Assembly: GCA_902776835.1 (NCBI GenBank)
Contig: CACYRK010000019.1
Span: forward strand, 1-56,872
Length of the DNA: 56,872 bases
Direction: 5' to 3'
From: an uncultured Bacteroidales bacterium
GTDB lineage: Bacteria > Bacteroidota > Bacteroidia > Bacteroidales > Muribaculaceae
Shown: positions 33,475 through 40,692 of the stretch, in pieces
Position numbering within the stretch: position 1 is the first letter of the stretch
How the letters are laid out: every line of letters begins with the position of its first letter
Notes under the pieces: generated by a model
What the model was told of the DNA's origin: nothing
What the model saw: the letters and a program-made list of their open reading frames with translations, nothing else
Database searches by the model: none
Position numbers and translations under genes: made by a program

Positions 33475-33549
33475 GGGTGCTTAGCTCAGTTGGTTCAGAG
33501 CATCTGCCTTACAAGCAGAGGGTCGGCGGTTCGAATCCGTCAGCACCCA
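33475..33549 (+). tRNA. tRNA-Val (anticodon TAC)
   Basis: A 75-nt cloverleaf: acceptor GGGTGCT/AGCACCC, D arm GCTC/GAGC, anticodon arm TCTGC-CTTACAA-GCAGA with TAC at positions 34-36, T arm GGCGG-TTCGAAT-CCGTC, and discriminator A. All stems pair apart from G.U. CCA is not encoded. Confidence 0.96.
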
Positions 33550-33550
33550 C

Positions 33551-33582
33551 AAAAAAACACGGCCGATAAGCCGTGTTTTTTT
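33551..33582. terminator. Terminator of tRNA-Val
   Basis: AAAAAAACACGGC (33551-33563) pairs with GCCGTGTTTTTTT (33570-33582) around a 6-nt loop. The symmetrical A/T runs allow use in both directions, serving the convergent minus-strand gene ending at 33602 too. Confidence 0.9.
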
Positions 33583-33601
33583 ATGCCCAAAATGGAAGTG
33601 C

Positions 33602-34108
33602 TCACTGCAGTTCGCGCAGCAGCGGAATCAGACGCGACGCCACGCCGCGGGTGTTGCGCTTGAGCAGGCCTTGGTTGCACTCCACAATCACCTGGTTAAC
33701 ATCATGCTCGAAGATCTGCGCCAATGCGGCAAGGTCAATAGGGTAGTAGCACGTTATGAAGCGCAGACGATGGTCGGGAAAGCGACGGTAACTCACGTCG
33801 TCGCTGCCGAGGGCGTGCTGGCTGCGCAGCGTAATCGTGCCGCCGTTGCGCCGCAGATGTAGCATCAGCCGGTCGTCGGCAGCAACATTGGCGTTGCCCT
33901 CCTCCATGGTCACCCGAAGCACGTAGGTCTCCTCGCCGGTGTAGATGTTGGTGACGCGTTGCAGCGCCATCTCACCCTGGTGGAAATAGTCGTCGTAGAG
34001 CATCGCCGTTGTCGAGGTCTCGACCAGCAGCGAGTCGGCCGTCTGGGCCGCACCGGCCGTTGCCAGCGCAACCACCAAGCCTATCAATGCCACAATGCGC
34101 AATCTCAT
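33602..34108 (-). CDS. Small exported protein of unknown function
   Basis: This 168-residue protein starts MRLRIVALIGLVVALATAGAAQ, a signal peptide. The mature part is mixed strand and helix (LLVETSTTAMLYDDYFHQGEMALQRV-type segments; key residues YDDYFHQGE) with no catalytic motif or cysteine pair pattern I recognise. The start lies only 10 bp beyond the T-run of a terminator hairpin that follows the DPBB-like gene. It may therefore be expressed by readthrough. Convergent with tRNA-Val. No function assigned. Confidence 0.7.
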   Translation of the reverse strand: MRLRIVALIGLVVALATAGAAQTADSLLVETSTTAMLYDDYFHQGEMALQRVTNIYTGEETYVLRVTMEEGNANVAADDRLMLHLRRNGGTITLRSQHALGSDDVSYRRFPDHRLRFITCYYPIDLAALAQIFEHDVNQVIVECNQGLLKRNTRGVASRLIPLLRELQ

Positions 34109-34117
34109 GATGTTAAC

Positions 34118-34156
34118 GTAAAAAAACTATCCTCAGGCGGGCGCCGTGAGGATAGT
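34118..34156 (-). terminator. Terminator between two exported-protein genes
   Basis: On the minus strand AACTATCCTCA (34156-34146) pairs with TGAGGATAGTT (34134-34124) and is followed by a seven-T run. It lies 18 bp after the DPBB-like stop and ends 10 bp before the next start codon. Confidence 0.88.
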
Positions 34157-34173
34157 TGATGATTAAATGCTTG

Positions 34174-34566
34174 TCATTTGGCCGAAGCCACTTTCTCAAT
34201 CTCAACTGTCGTGCGGCCCGGAATGCCGTAATGGTTCTTGCGGGGCACGAGGAAATCGATGTAGTTGTGCAGGCGCGGCGACATTTTGTCCTTCACCACC
34301 CACTTGGTGAGGTGAAGTTTGGGCAGGCGCTCGCAGTACACCACGATGGTGTCACCCATTTTGAAACCCTTGCGGAACATATCGGGCGACAGGGCCACCC
34401 AATGAATTTCGTAATTGTTGACTTTGCGTGTGTCCACGCGGTCGCCACTGGCTGTGCGGCTACCCACGGCGGAGCCGGGATAGTACATCGTGGCTTTCAT
34501 GGTGTGTCGTTGTCCCATCATGGCCAGTGCTACGACGGCCATGGCAATAAGCATAATTTTTCTCAT
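34174..34566 (-). CDS. Small exported protein, RlpA/3D-like double-psi barrel candidate
   Basis: The start at 34566 (MRKIMLIAMAVVALAMMGQ) gives a signal peptide; the longer frame from 34623 begins with a hydrophilic segment and is rejected. The 130-residue protein has MKATMYYPGSAVGSRTASGD, then WVALSPDMFRKGFKMGDTIVV and a C-terminal WVVKDKMSPRLHNYIDFLVP. That arrangement resembles the RlpA-like or 3D double-psi beta-barrel folds found in cell-wall lytic transglycosylases. The catalytic aspartate of 3D domains could be the D in NYIDFLV, but the match is weak. Likely periplasmic. Confidence 0.7.
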   Translation of the reverse strand: MRKIMLIAMAVVALAMMGQRHTMKATMYYPGSAVGSRTASGDRVDTRKVNNYEIHWVALSPDMFRKGFKMGDTIVVYCERLPKLHLTKWVVKDKMSPRLHNYIDFLVPRKNHYGIPGRTTVEIEKVASAK

Positions 34567-34701
34567 AAAAAATAGTTTTTTCGCCCATGATGTGTGGCGC
34601 GAGAAAGGAGGCCGCCGACCCACACATTTGCCGCGCCATCACTGGCATCACGCGCCATGCCGCGGCGGACGAATGTGGTAAATAAACTAAGAAATCGGCT
34701 A

Positions 34702-34709
34702 CAAAGGTA
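34702..34709 (-). promoter_or_regulatory. -7 promoter element of the DPBB-like gene
   Basis: The minus strand reads TACCTTTG, consensus, leaving a leader of about 129 nt to 34566. Confidence 0.6.
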
Positions 34710-34804
34710 CGTCAAATTTTTGAAATGACCTAATTTCTAACACTTTAACTTTGTTAACGAGGCCAAAAGCCCCAGAAATGGCAATGGCTTCAATAGTGGC
34801 TATG

Positions 34805-34858
34805 GTCCTTAAAGTCGTTAAAGTCGATAAAGTCCTTAAAGTCCTTAATGTCCTAAAA
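34805..34858. repeat. Nonamer array (GTCSTTAAA), 6 units
   Basis: GTCCTTAAA, GTCGTTAAA, GTCGATAAA, GTCCTTAAA, GTCCTTAAT, GTCCTAAAA. A second array of this family is at 43119-43154. Confidence 0.9.
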
Positions 34859-34864
34859 AAATAT

Positions 34865-35017
34865 TTACTCACGCTCGGGTAAGCAAATGAAAAAAAAGTG
34901 TTTTTTTCTTTGCTCACCGCTCGCTTAATCGTAACGTTGCCGTTTCACGGCTAAGTTACTCACGCTCGGAAAAACTCAAATAAATTTGGCTTTTCGCTCG
35001 CTTAATCGTAACTTTGC
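34865..35017 (+). repeat. Two tandem copies of a promoter-bearing intergenic element
   Basis: Copy 1 (34865-34940) and copy 2 (34956-35017) share the exact blocks TTACTCACGCTCGG and CGCTCGCTTAATCGTAAC, with different A/T-rich middles. Copy 2 ends in the perfect -7 element TAACTTTG; copy 1 has TAACGTTG. The element appears to be a movable or duplicated promoter unit in front of the beta-galactosidase gene. Confidence 0.7.
34986..35016 (+). promoter_or_regulatory. Promoter of the GH2 beta-galactosidase gene
   Basis: TTG at 34986-34988 and TAACTTTG at 35009-35016, spacer 20 nt, about 21 nt before the ATG. Confidence 0.7.
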
Positions 35018-35037
35018 AGGGAAATAAATAGTATCTT

Positions 35038-37443
35038 ATGAAATTATCGAGTTTGATATTTTGTGCCGCGATGGGCTTGATGGCTGTTACCGCGGCAGCA
35101 CAGTCTCGCCAGCAGGTGCTGCTGTCGCAGGGTTGGCAATTTTCGCGCGACAGCGTGACCTGGCAGGCCGTGAGCGTGCCTCACGACTGGGCTATCGCTG
35201 GCCCGTTCGACAAGAAATGGGACATGCAGGTGGTGGCCATCAAGGAGAATGGCGAGGACATCCCCACCGAGCACACCGGGCGGTCGGGCTCGCTGCCCTG
35301 GATAGGCAAGGGCTACTATCGCCGCACTTTCACCGTGCCCGTCTCGGCCGGACATGCCGAGTTGGTCTTTGACGGCGCGATGGCCGCTCCCGTGGTGCGC
35401 GTCAACGGCCGGGTGGCCGGACAGTGGGCCTACGGCTACAACGCGTTTCGCGTCGACGTCACCCCATTCATCCACCGCGACGGCAGCGAGAACCTGCTGG
35501 AGGTGAGCCTCGAAAACCTCGAGGAGAGCAACCGTTGGTATCCTGGCGGAGGCATCTACCGCCCTGTCACCTTGGTGACTACCGGCGCACGCGCGCTCGA
35601 CCAGTGGGGGCTGGCAACAAGCACCACGCACATCGGCGACCATGAGGCCACCGTCGACGTGGCGCACCAACTCTTGCCGGGCGCCGACGCCACGGGCACC
35701 GCGCTACAGGTGATTATCGAGGACCACGGCACTGTGGTGGCGCAATCCACCACCACGCCCGACGGCACAGGCCATTTCCACACCACGCTCAACGTGGCTG
35801 AGCCGCGGCTTTGGTCGCCTGAGTCGCCTTATCTCTACACCCTGCGCACGCGCCTCATGCAAGGCAACCAACTGCTCGACGAGCAGCAGTCGCGTCTGGG
35901 AATACGCACCATCGCCTGCGATGCCGAGCATGGCTTCCGCCTCAACGGCGTGCCGCGGAAAATCAAGGGCGTGTGCCTGCACCACGACTTGGGTCCGATT
36001 GGCGCAGCAGTGAACCGCACCGCGCTCATACGGCAAATCGAGATGATGAAGAACATGGGTGCCGACGCCATTCGCACCAGCCACAACATGCCGTCGACGT
36101 GGCAAATGGAGATTTGCGACTCCCTGGGCATGATGGTGATGGCCGAGAGTTTCGACGCCTGGAGCGACGCCAAGGTGCGCAACGGCTATAACCGCCTGTG
36201 GAACGACTGGTGGCAGCGCGACATCACCAACTTGATTCTTAACCACCGCAACCACCCCAGTATAATAATGTGGAGCGTGGGCAATGAGATTCCCGAGCAG
36301 TGGAAGCCCGAGGGCGCACGCCGCTACCGTGGCTTGGTGGCCCTGTGCCATCAACTCGACCCCACACGTCCCGTGACCTGCGGCATGGATCAGCCCGATG
36401 CCGACATCGCCAGCGGATTCGCCATGATGGCCGACGTGCCCGGCCTGAACTACCGCGTACACCGCTACGAGGACGCCATCAAGAAGTTGCCGCAAGGTTT
36501 CATCCTGGGCAGCGAGACGGCATCGACGGTGAGCACCCGCGGACACTATGTCTTCCCCGACACCGTGGCCACCAACAAGGCGTGGCCCGACGGACAATGC
36601 TCGGGCTACGACGTGGAGTACTGCTGGTGGAGCAACCTGCCCGACGACGACTGGCACATGCAGGACGACTTCGACTGGACAATCGGCGAATTTGTGTGGA
36701 CCGGCTACGACTATCTGGGCGAGCCCACGCCTTACGATGGCTACTGGCCGTCGCGCAGCAGTTATTTCGGCATCTGCGACCTCGCCGGCCTGCCCAAGGA
36801 CCGCTACTGGCTCTATCGCAGCCACTGGAACAAAAACGAGCACACCATCCACCTGTTGCCGCACTGGACATGGCCCGGACGCGAGGGACAGGTCACCCCG
36901 GTGTATTGCTACACCGACTATAACAGCGCCGAACTCTTTGTGAACGGACGCAGCCAGGGACGCATCACCAAGGATGCCACCTCGCGCCTCGACCGTTACC
37001 GTCTGCGCTGGCGCGACGTGCGCTACGAGCCGGGCGAGATCAAGGTGGTGGTCTACGACGACAACGGCAACAAGGCTGGTGAGAAGGTGGTGCGCACGGC
37101 ACAAAAGCCGTCACAACTGCTGCTGCAGCCCGAACGCAGCGTCATCAAGGCCGACGGACAAGACCTGGCATACGTGGTGGTCAGCCTGGCCGACAAAAAA
37201 GGCACAATCTGTCCCGACGCGGCCGACCAACTCACCTTCGAGGTGAGCGGAGCAGGCTCCTTTAAGGGAGTGTGCAACGGCGACGCAACGTCGCTCGAGC
37301 AGTTCACCAAGCCCACCATGCGACTCTTCCACGGCCAACTCGTGGTAGTGCTGCAGGCAGGCACTGCACCGGGCAACATTCGCCTCACCGTGCGCGACAA
37401 GCAGGCCGGCATCAAGCAGTCGATAACCATCGCCGCACAATAA
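35038..37443 (+). CDS. Secreted GH2 family beta-galactosidase
   Basis: This 801-residue protein has a signal peptide MKLSSLIFCAAMGLMAVTAAA. It follows the GH2 layout: sugar-binding jelly roll (about 28-200, VSVPHDWAIAGPF and GKGYYRRTF), an immunoglobulin-like domain, then the TIM barrel. The acid/base is in NHPSIIMWSVGNEIPEQW (glutamate of GNE) and the nucleophile in FILGSETAST (glutamate of SET). A DUF4982 domain (about 600-680, TPVYCYTDYNSAELFVNGRS) and a final GH2 C-terminal beta domain complete it. It removes terminal beta-linked galactose or similar sugars from glycans in the periplasm or at the surface. No SusC/SusD pair is adjacent, so it is a lone hydrolase. The exact substrate cannot be told. 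Confidence 0.94.
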   Translation: MKLSSLIFCAAMGLMAVTAAAQSRQQVLLSQGWQFSRDSVTWQAVSVPHDWAIAGPFDKKWDMQVVAIKENGEDIPTEHTGRSGSLPWIGKGYYRRTFTVPVSAGHAELVFDGAMAAPVVRVNGRVAGQWAYGYNAFRVDVTPFIHRDGSENLLEVSLENLEESNRWYPGGGIYRPVTLVTTGARALDQWGLATSTTHIGDHEATVDVAHQLLPGADATGTALQVIIEDHGTVVAQSTTTPDGTGHFHTTLNVAEPRLWSPESPYLYTLRTRLMQGNQLLDEQQSRLGIRTIACDAEHGFRLNGVPRKIKGVCLHHDLGPIGAAVNRTALIRQIEMMKNMGADAIRTSHNMPSTWQMEICDSLGMMVMAESFDAWSDAKVRNGYNRLWNDWWQRDITNLILNHRNHPSIIMWSVGNEIPEQWKPEGARRYRGLVALCHQLDPTRPVTCGMDQPDADIASGFAMMADVPGLNYRVHRYEDAIKKLPQGFILGSETASTVSTRGHYVFPDTVATNKAWPDGQCSGYDVEYCWWSNLPDDDWHMQDDFDWTIGEFVWTGYDYLGEPTPYDGYWPSRSSYFGICDLAGLPKDRYWLYRSHWNKNEHTIHLLPHWTWPGREGQVTPVYCYTDYNSAELFVNGRSQGRITKDATSRLDRYRLRWRDVRYEPGEIKVVVYDDNGNKAGEKVVRTAQKPSQLLLQPERSVIKADGQDLAYVVVSLADKKGTICPDAADQLTFEVSGAGSFKGVCNGDATSLEQFTKPTMRLFHGQLVVVLQAGTAPGNIRLTVRDKQAGIKQSITIAAQ

Positions 37444-37492
37444 AGGGCCATCCGAAGCAAACAATTACACACACTTATATAAATCATAACTT

Positions 37493-37975
37493 ATGCTTAC
37501 GGTAAGTATTTTACTTCAGTCGGCTATGCCGCAGGAAATGCAACTGATCATCGTCTTGGTGTTCTTAGCGTGCTTTACGCTCTTCGTCTTGTACTTGCGT
37601 CATGACTCAAACAAGCACTTAAAGAACGACCTCAGCCCCAAGACAGAGCCTTCGGACACCGTCGACGACTACATCGCCATGCATGGCGAGCCCGAGGCTG
37701 AGTATGTCCTCGACGCCACGCGTAGCAACGAGTTGGCGGCCGTAGTTCTGCTATATGAGAAGGAAATCGTTGTGGATGGCAAGGCCTACGACCGCGACAC
37801 GATTACCGACGTCACCTTTAACAACGCCGCAAATCCCTACGTCACCAGCGATTACCAACTCGTGCTCACCACCACGTTGCCCAATAAGCCCACCATTAAG
37901 GTGGCGATGGGCAGTGACGCCGAGCGAGCCAAAGAAATCGCTGCCGACATCGCACAGCACTTCGCCAAGGAGTAA
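37493..37975 (+). CDS. Small single-pass membrane protein of unknown function
   Basis: This 160-residue protein has one hydrophobic segment near the N-terminus (MQLIIVLVFLACFTLFVLYL) and a hydrophilic domain of about 115 residues. The domain has a pleckstrin-like or YcxB-like pattern of alternating strands (AVVLLYEKEIVVDGKAYDRD, NPYVTSDYQLVLTTTLPNKP) and a terminal helix (ERAKEIAADIAQHF). It starts 49 bp after the beta-galactosidase and may be cotranscribed. I do not recognise the family. A strong hairpin follows its stop. Confidence 0.75.
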   Translation: MLTVSILLQSAMPQEMQLIIVLVFLACFTLFVLYLRHDSNKHLKNDLSPKTEPSDTVDDYIAMHGEPEAEYVLDATRSNELAAVVLLYEKEIVVDGKAYDRDTITDVTFNNAANPYVTSDYQLVLTTTLPNKPTIKVAMGSDAERAKEIAADIAQHFAKE

Positions 37976-37999
37976 CCCCGAGCAATCGCGAAAACACAG

Positions 38000-38033
38000 C
38001 AAGCCGCCAGCAGCATCACCTGCCAGCGGCTTG
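38000..38033 (+). terminator. Hairpin terminator after the small membrane protein gene
   Basis: CAAGCCGC (38000-38007) pairs with GCGGCTTG (38026-38033), with further pairing CAG/CTG inside, and is followed by TTGTTTATG. It lies between convergent transcription units. Confidence 0.75.
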
Positions 38034-38054
38034 TTGTTTATGCCTGTATTGCGC

Positions 38055-38273
38055 CTATAGTCCCATCACGGCTTTGACGATGAGCATCACAATGGGAACC
38101 GGCTCGGTAATTCACCATATAGCCACCAGCGTCATGATGGCCAGCAAGTGATGGCTAGCCGGCGACAAGGCGCTGATGGGAATGAACCACACATTAATTG
38201 CCAGCAACGGACCCAATATCGCGCCTATTGCTCGGCGCTTGTTGTCAAACGAGTTTCGAGGTGTTCTTTTCAT
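38055..38273 (-). pseudogene. Broken N-terminus of an SLC13/DASS-type anion transporter
   Basis: On the minus strand the frame reads MKRTPRNSFDNKRRAIGAI, then LGPLLAINVWFIPISALSPAS and HHLLAIMTLVAIW, a TGA at 38112-38114 (codon 54), then ITEPVPIVMLIVKAVMGL and TAG at 38055-38057. This matches the start of DASS family sodium/dicarboxylate or citrate transporters, which have LxGPxLxxxxW, SPEAHRLLAIMxLVAxWWITEAxPIPVT. The TGA replaces the second tryptophan of the WWITE motif, and the remaining ten or so membrane helices are missing. A -7 promoter element remains at 38337-38344. This is a decayed gene truncated after the first helices. Confidence 0.75.
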
Positions 38274-38336
38274 CGATTATGGGATAAATTGCGTTGTAAA
38301 ATGACAAAGTCGATGCTTTATTTGGCAGCAAAGTTG

Positions 38337-38344
38337 CAAAATTA
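38337..38344 (-). promoter_or_regulatory. -7 promoter element of the transporter pseudogene
   Basis: The minus strand reads TAATTTTG, about 64 nt upstream of the remnant ATG at 38273. Confidence 0.45.
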
Positions 38345-38398
38345 ATCAAAACACCAAAATTTCACATCAATGTTGTCTGCTCCCAGCCCTATAGCCAG

Positions 38399-38432
38399 CA
38401 AAAAATCAGCGGCACGCCCAACGACGTGCCGC
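38399..38432 (-). terminator. Terminator of the dockerin gene, beyond its heptamer array
   Basis: The minus strand reads GCGGCACG, an 8-nt loop, CGTGCCGC, then TGATTTTTT. The heptamer array lies between this hairpin and the stop codon, so the array is in the transcribed 3' UTR. Confidence 0.85.
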
Positions 38433-38434
38433 CA

Positions 38435-38469
38435 ATCTATAATCTATAATCTATAATCTCTAATCTATT
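38435..38469. repeat. Heptamer array (ATCTATA)3-ATCTCTA-ATCTATT overlapping a stop codon
   Basis: Five 7-nt units; the TTA at 38468-38470, at the end of the last unit, is the TAA stop of the minus-strand dockerin gene. Immediately beyond the array is a hairpin terminator. Confidence 0.92.
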
Positions 38470-39865
38470 ATTGCTTGCCCAGCAGGATGTTGATGAGGGC
38501 GTTCAGGTCGTTGCCGTCGATCGTGTCATCCTTAACGATGTTGGCGCGGCCGTCGTAGTTGTCGGCATCGTCCATACCAAGCAGGATGTTGATGAGGATG
38601 TTCAGGTCGATGCCATCCCACTTGCCGTCCAGGTTGATGTCGCCAGGAATCTCTTCTTCCTCATTCTCAATCCACATGCACGAGAAGGTGAAGCGGTTGT
38701 CAATCTTGGTCAAACGAGTGGCCTCGCCGCTGGTGATGTCGATAGCGTAGAGCGCGGTGTCATACTTGCCGTTGGTGCGCCAATCGCGGTCGGGCAGGTT
38801 GCTCCACGAACCGTCAATGAAGCCCTTGCCGCTGTTGTAGAAACCGTTCCAGTACATGATGTTGGGGTTCTTGCTGTCGAAGCATGCGCTCTGGCGCTTG
38901 TACTGCGAGCAGTAGCCAGTAGCGGGGTAGGGAGTCACGTTCTCGGTGTACTCCTCGCCGGTCTCCTCGTCGATATAAGTCTCGGGTACGGTTACCATAA
39001 GGCCAGTTGTCAGGTCAAACTCATAGAGAGTGGCGCCGGTCAGGTTGCCGTTGATGTCTTCCATCTTGCCATCCTCGTTCTCAACACCTGCAGCGCCACC
39101 GCTGGTCAGAGCGAATGCGCGACCTTCCGAGTTGATGGCGAAGGTGACGAAGTTGTAGTAGTACAGGCCCGGGGTGATGGGAGTAACAGTCATCGTTGCC
39201 AGGTCGATCGAGCAGATGCAGTAACCCGCGTCGGTCGAAGTGGCATCGCCTTCGCTGTCCTCGAAGAAGTCGGGGTCATCGGTGATGCTGCTAGGCAGAT
39301 CCTGATTGGTCAGGTAGAATAAGCCGTAAACCTTGCCGTCAACGGGGTTGACGGCCATGCCGGCCGACTCCAGGTTGGCGCTGGCAGGATAGGTTTTGTT
39401 TGTCAGCAGGTCGCCAGTGGTGGCGTCCCAACTGCGCACAGCAAAACGCTCATCGTCGCCTGCCGAGTCGGCGTCGCGCGACATGATGGTGTAGATGGTG
39501 CCATTGGCATTCACAGCACCCGAGTTGCCATACATCATGTTGAAGTTGTTGGCCCACAGAGCCTTGTTGTCATCGGTAAATTGGCCGTTAGAGTAGAAGT
39601 CATCCTTGTTCACGGCAGGCTCCTTGACGGGGGTCGACAAGACGCTGCCATCCCAATTCATGGCATAGATACCATTCTCAACAATGAAAATGGCTTTGCC
39701 AAGTGTTGAGTTCCAGCCCACGTAGGTACTGTAGAAGTGGTCTGCGTGGTCATCATAACGGTTGTTGTTGTAAACACCCTTGATTTTAACATCATTACCT
39801 GCGGCAACAGTCATGCAGCAGCAGAAAATCAAGGCCAGTGTTGCAAAGAGTTTTGGTTTTTTCAT
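38468..39865 (-). CDS. Secreted protein with C-terminal dockerin
   Basis: The start at 39865 gives MKKPKLFATLALIFCCCMTVAAG, a signal peptide; an in-frame upstream codon at 39895 would overlap the transcription start. The body (about 25-400) has repeated blade-like segments such as VNANGTIYTIMSRDADSAGD and AVNPVDGKVYGLFYL, suggesting a beta-propeller or similar repeat fold without catalytic motif. The last 65 residues are a type I dockerin: IPGDINLDGKWDGIDLNILI and IVKDDTIDGNDLNALINILL. Unlike the other dockerin proteins here it has no T9SS-like tail; it ends LLGKQ right at the array. It could be a partner for the cohesin-like domains encoded at 6.8-14.7 kb (inference). Confidence 0.83.
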   Translation of the reverse strand: MKKPKLFATLALIFCCCMTVAAGNDVKIKGVYNNNRYDDHADHFYSTYVGWNSTLGKAIFIVENGIYAMNWDGSVLSTPVKEPAVNKDDFYSNGQFTDDNKALWANNFNMMYGNSGAVNANGTIYTIMSRDADSAGDDERFAVRSWDATTGDLLTNKTYPASANLESAGMAVNPVDGKVYGLFYLTNQDLPSSITDDPDFFEDSEGDATSTDAGYCICSIDLATMTVTPITPGLYYYNFVTFAINSEGRAFALTSGGAAGVENEDGKMEDINGNLTGATLYEFDLTTGLMVTVPETYIDEETGEEYTENVTPYPATGYCSQYKRQSACFDSKNPNIMYWNGFYNSGKGFIDGSWSNLPDRDWRTNGKYDTALYAIDITSGEATRLTKIDNRFTFSCMWIENEEEEIPGDINLDGKWDGIDLNILINILLGMDDADNYDGRANIVKDDTIDGNDLNALINILLGKQ

Positions 39866-39897
39866 AATAATATTAGTTGGGATATTGAATAACACCG

Positions 39898-39905
39898 CAA
39901 AATTA
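39898..39905 (-). promoter_or_regulatory. -7 promoter element of the dockerin gene
   Basis: The minus strand reads TAATTTTG, about 32 bp upstream of the ATG at 39865. Confidence 0.6.
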
Positions 39906-39991
39906 CTGCTTCGATATAAAAAATCAACTATTCACATACAAAAAAAACGTTAACAAGTTTTTTTTCTTTTCAAACACGCCCCTATCGAAAC

Positions 39992-40032
39992 GCGTAGTGT
40001 GGTCAAAGCAATACCCTTTGACCACACTACGC
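39992..40032. terminator. 17-bp perfect hairpin after pnuT
   Basis: GCGTAGTGTGGTCAAAG (39992-40008) pairs perfectly with CTTTGACCACACTACGC (40016-40032) around a 7-nt loop. It starts 19 bp past the pnuT stop. The minus strand lacks a good T-run, so it may act as an mRNA-stabilising hairpin as well as a terminator. Confidence 0.7.
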
Positions 40033-40051
40033 AGTGATTCCTTTTGTGCCG

Positions 40052-40690
40052 TTATTGCGGGTTGCGCATCATGCGGCGCCACTTGCGATAGCCGGCGACG
40101 GCCATGATGGTGTAGAAGCCGTAGAGGCAGGGCCGGAACACCAGGCCCTTGTAGGCATAGAGGCAGGTGAGCACGGCATCGGCGACAAGCCACAGCAGCC
40201 ACTGCTCGACGTATTTCCGCGCCAAGGCCCACAGGGCGATGATGCTAAGCGCGTTGGCAAAACTGTCGGTCACGGGCACGGTGCTGTCGGTGAGGTGGGT
40301 CAGCAACTCGTACATCACCGCCCACAGCCCCAGGAAGATAATCAGCGCCACGGCGGCTTCGCGAAGCGGCATGTGGGTGATGGCGCGCTCGCTCTTCCCC
40401 GTGTCGCTCGGCTCGCCCGTGCGCCAGCGACGGAAGCCGTAGATTGCCGCCACAATTGCCGCCACCGAGTAGTAGATGGCCATCCCGAAGTCGGCGTATA
40501 GCCCCGTCTTGAAATACAGGTAGATGTCGATGGCGGGCATGATGACGCCTACCACCCACATCAGGATGTTTGCCTTAAACTCCAGCCACAGATACACCAG
40601 CCCCAGTGTCACCCCGATGGCGTCGAGCAGATGTAGCGCCTCGCCATGCTGAGCGAGGGCAGTGGCTATGGTGTTCCACACGTCGCTCAT
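40052..40690 (-). CDS. pnuT: PnuT-type thiamine transporter (PnuC family)
   Basis: This 212-residue protein with about seven membrane segments is of the PnuC family: LLDAIGVTLGLVYLWLEFKA near the N-terminus, GVIMPAIDIYLYFKTGLYAD, and WLLWLVADAVLTCLYAYKG. PnuC imports nicotinamide riboside, but Bacteroidetes homologues placed under a TPP riboswitch and behind a TonB receptor are PnuT thiamine carriers. Context here is exactly that: the gene starts 2 bp after the receptor stop, and the riboswitch leads the operon. The ATG at 40690 (MSDVWNTI) is chosen over a TTG at 40696 that would overlap the receptor stop. No thiamine pyrophosphokinase gene follows, unlike some relatives. Confidence 0.9.
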   Translation of the reverse strand: MSDVWNTIATALAQHGEALHLLDAIGVTLGLVYLWLEFKANILMWVVGVIMPAIDIYLYFKTGLYADFGMAIYYSVAAIVAAIYGFRRWRTGEPSDTGKSERAITHMPLREAAVALIIFLGLWAVMYELLTHLTDSTVPVTDSFANALSIIALWALARKYVEQWLLWLVADAVLTCLYAYKGLVFRPCLYGFYTIMAVAGYRKWRRMMRNPQ

Positions 40691-40692
40691 CG

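Noticed and set aside
40052..40690. Nicotinamide mononucleotide/riboside transporter PnuC
   Set aside because: TPP riboswitch and the adjoining TonB receptor point to the thiamine-specific PnuT branch.
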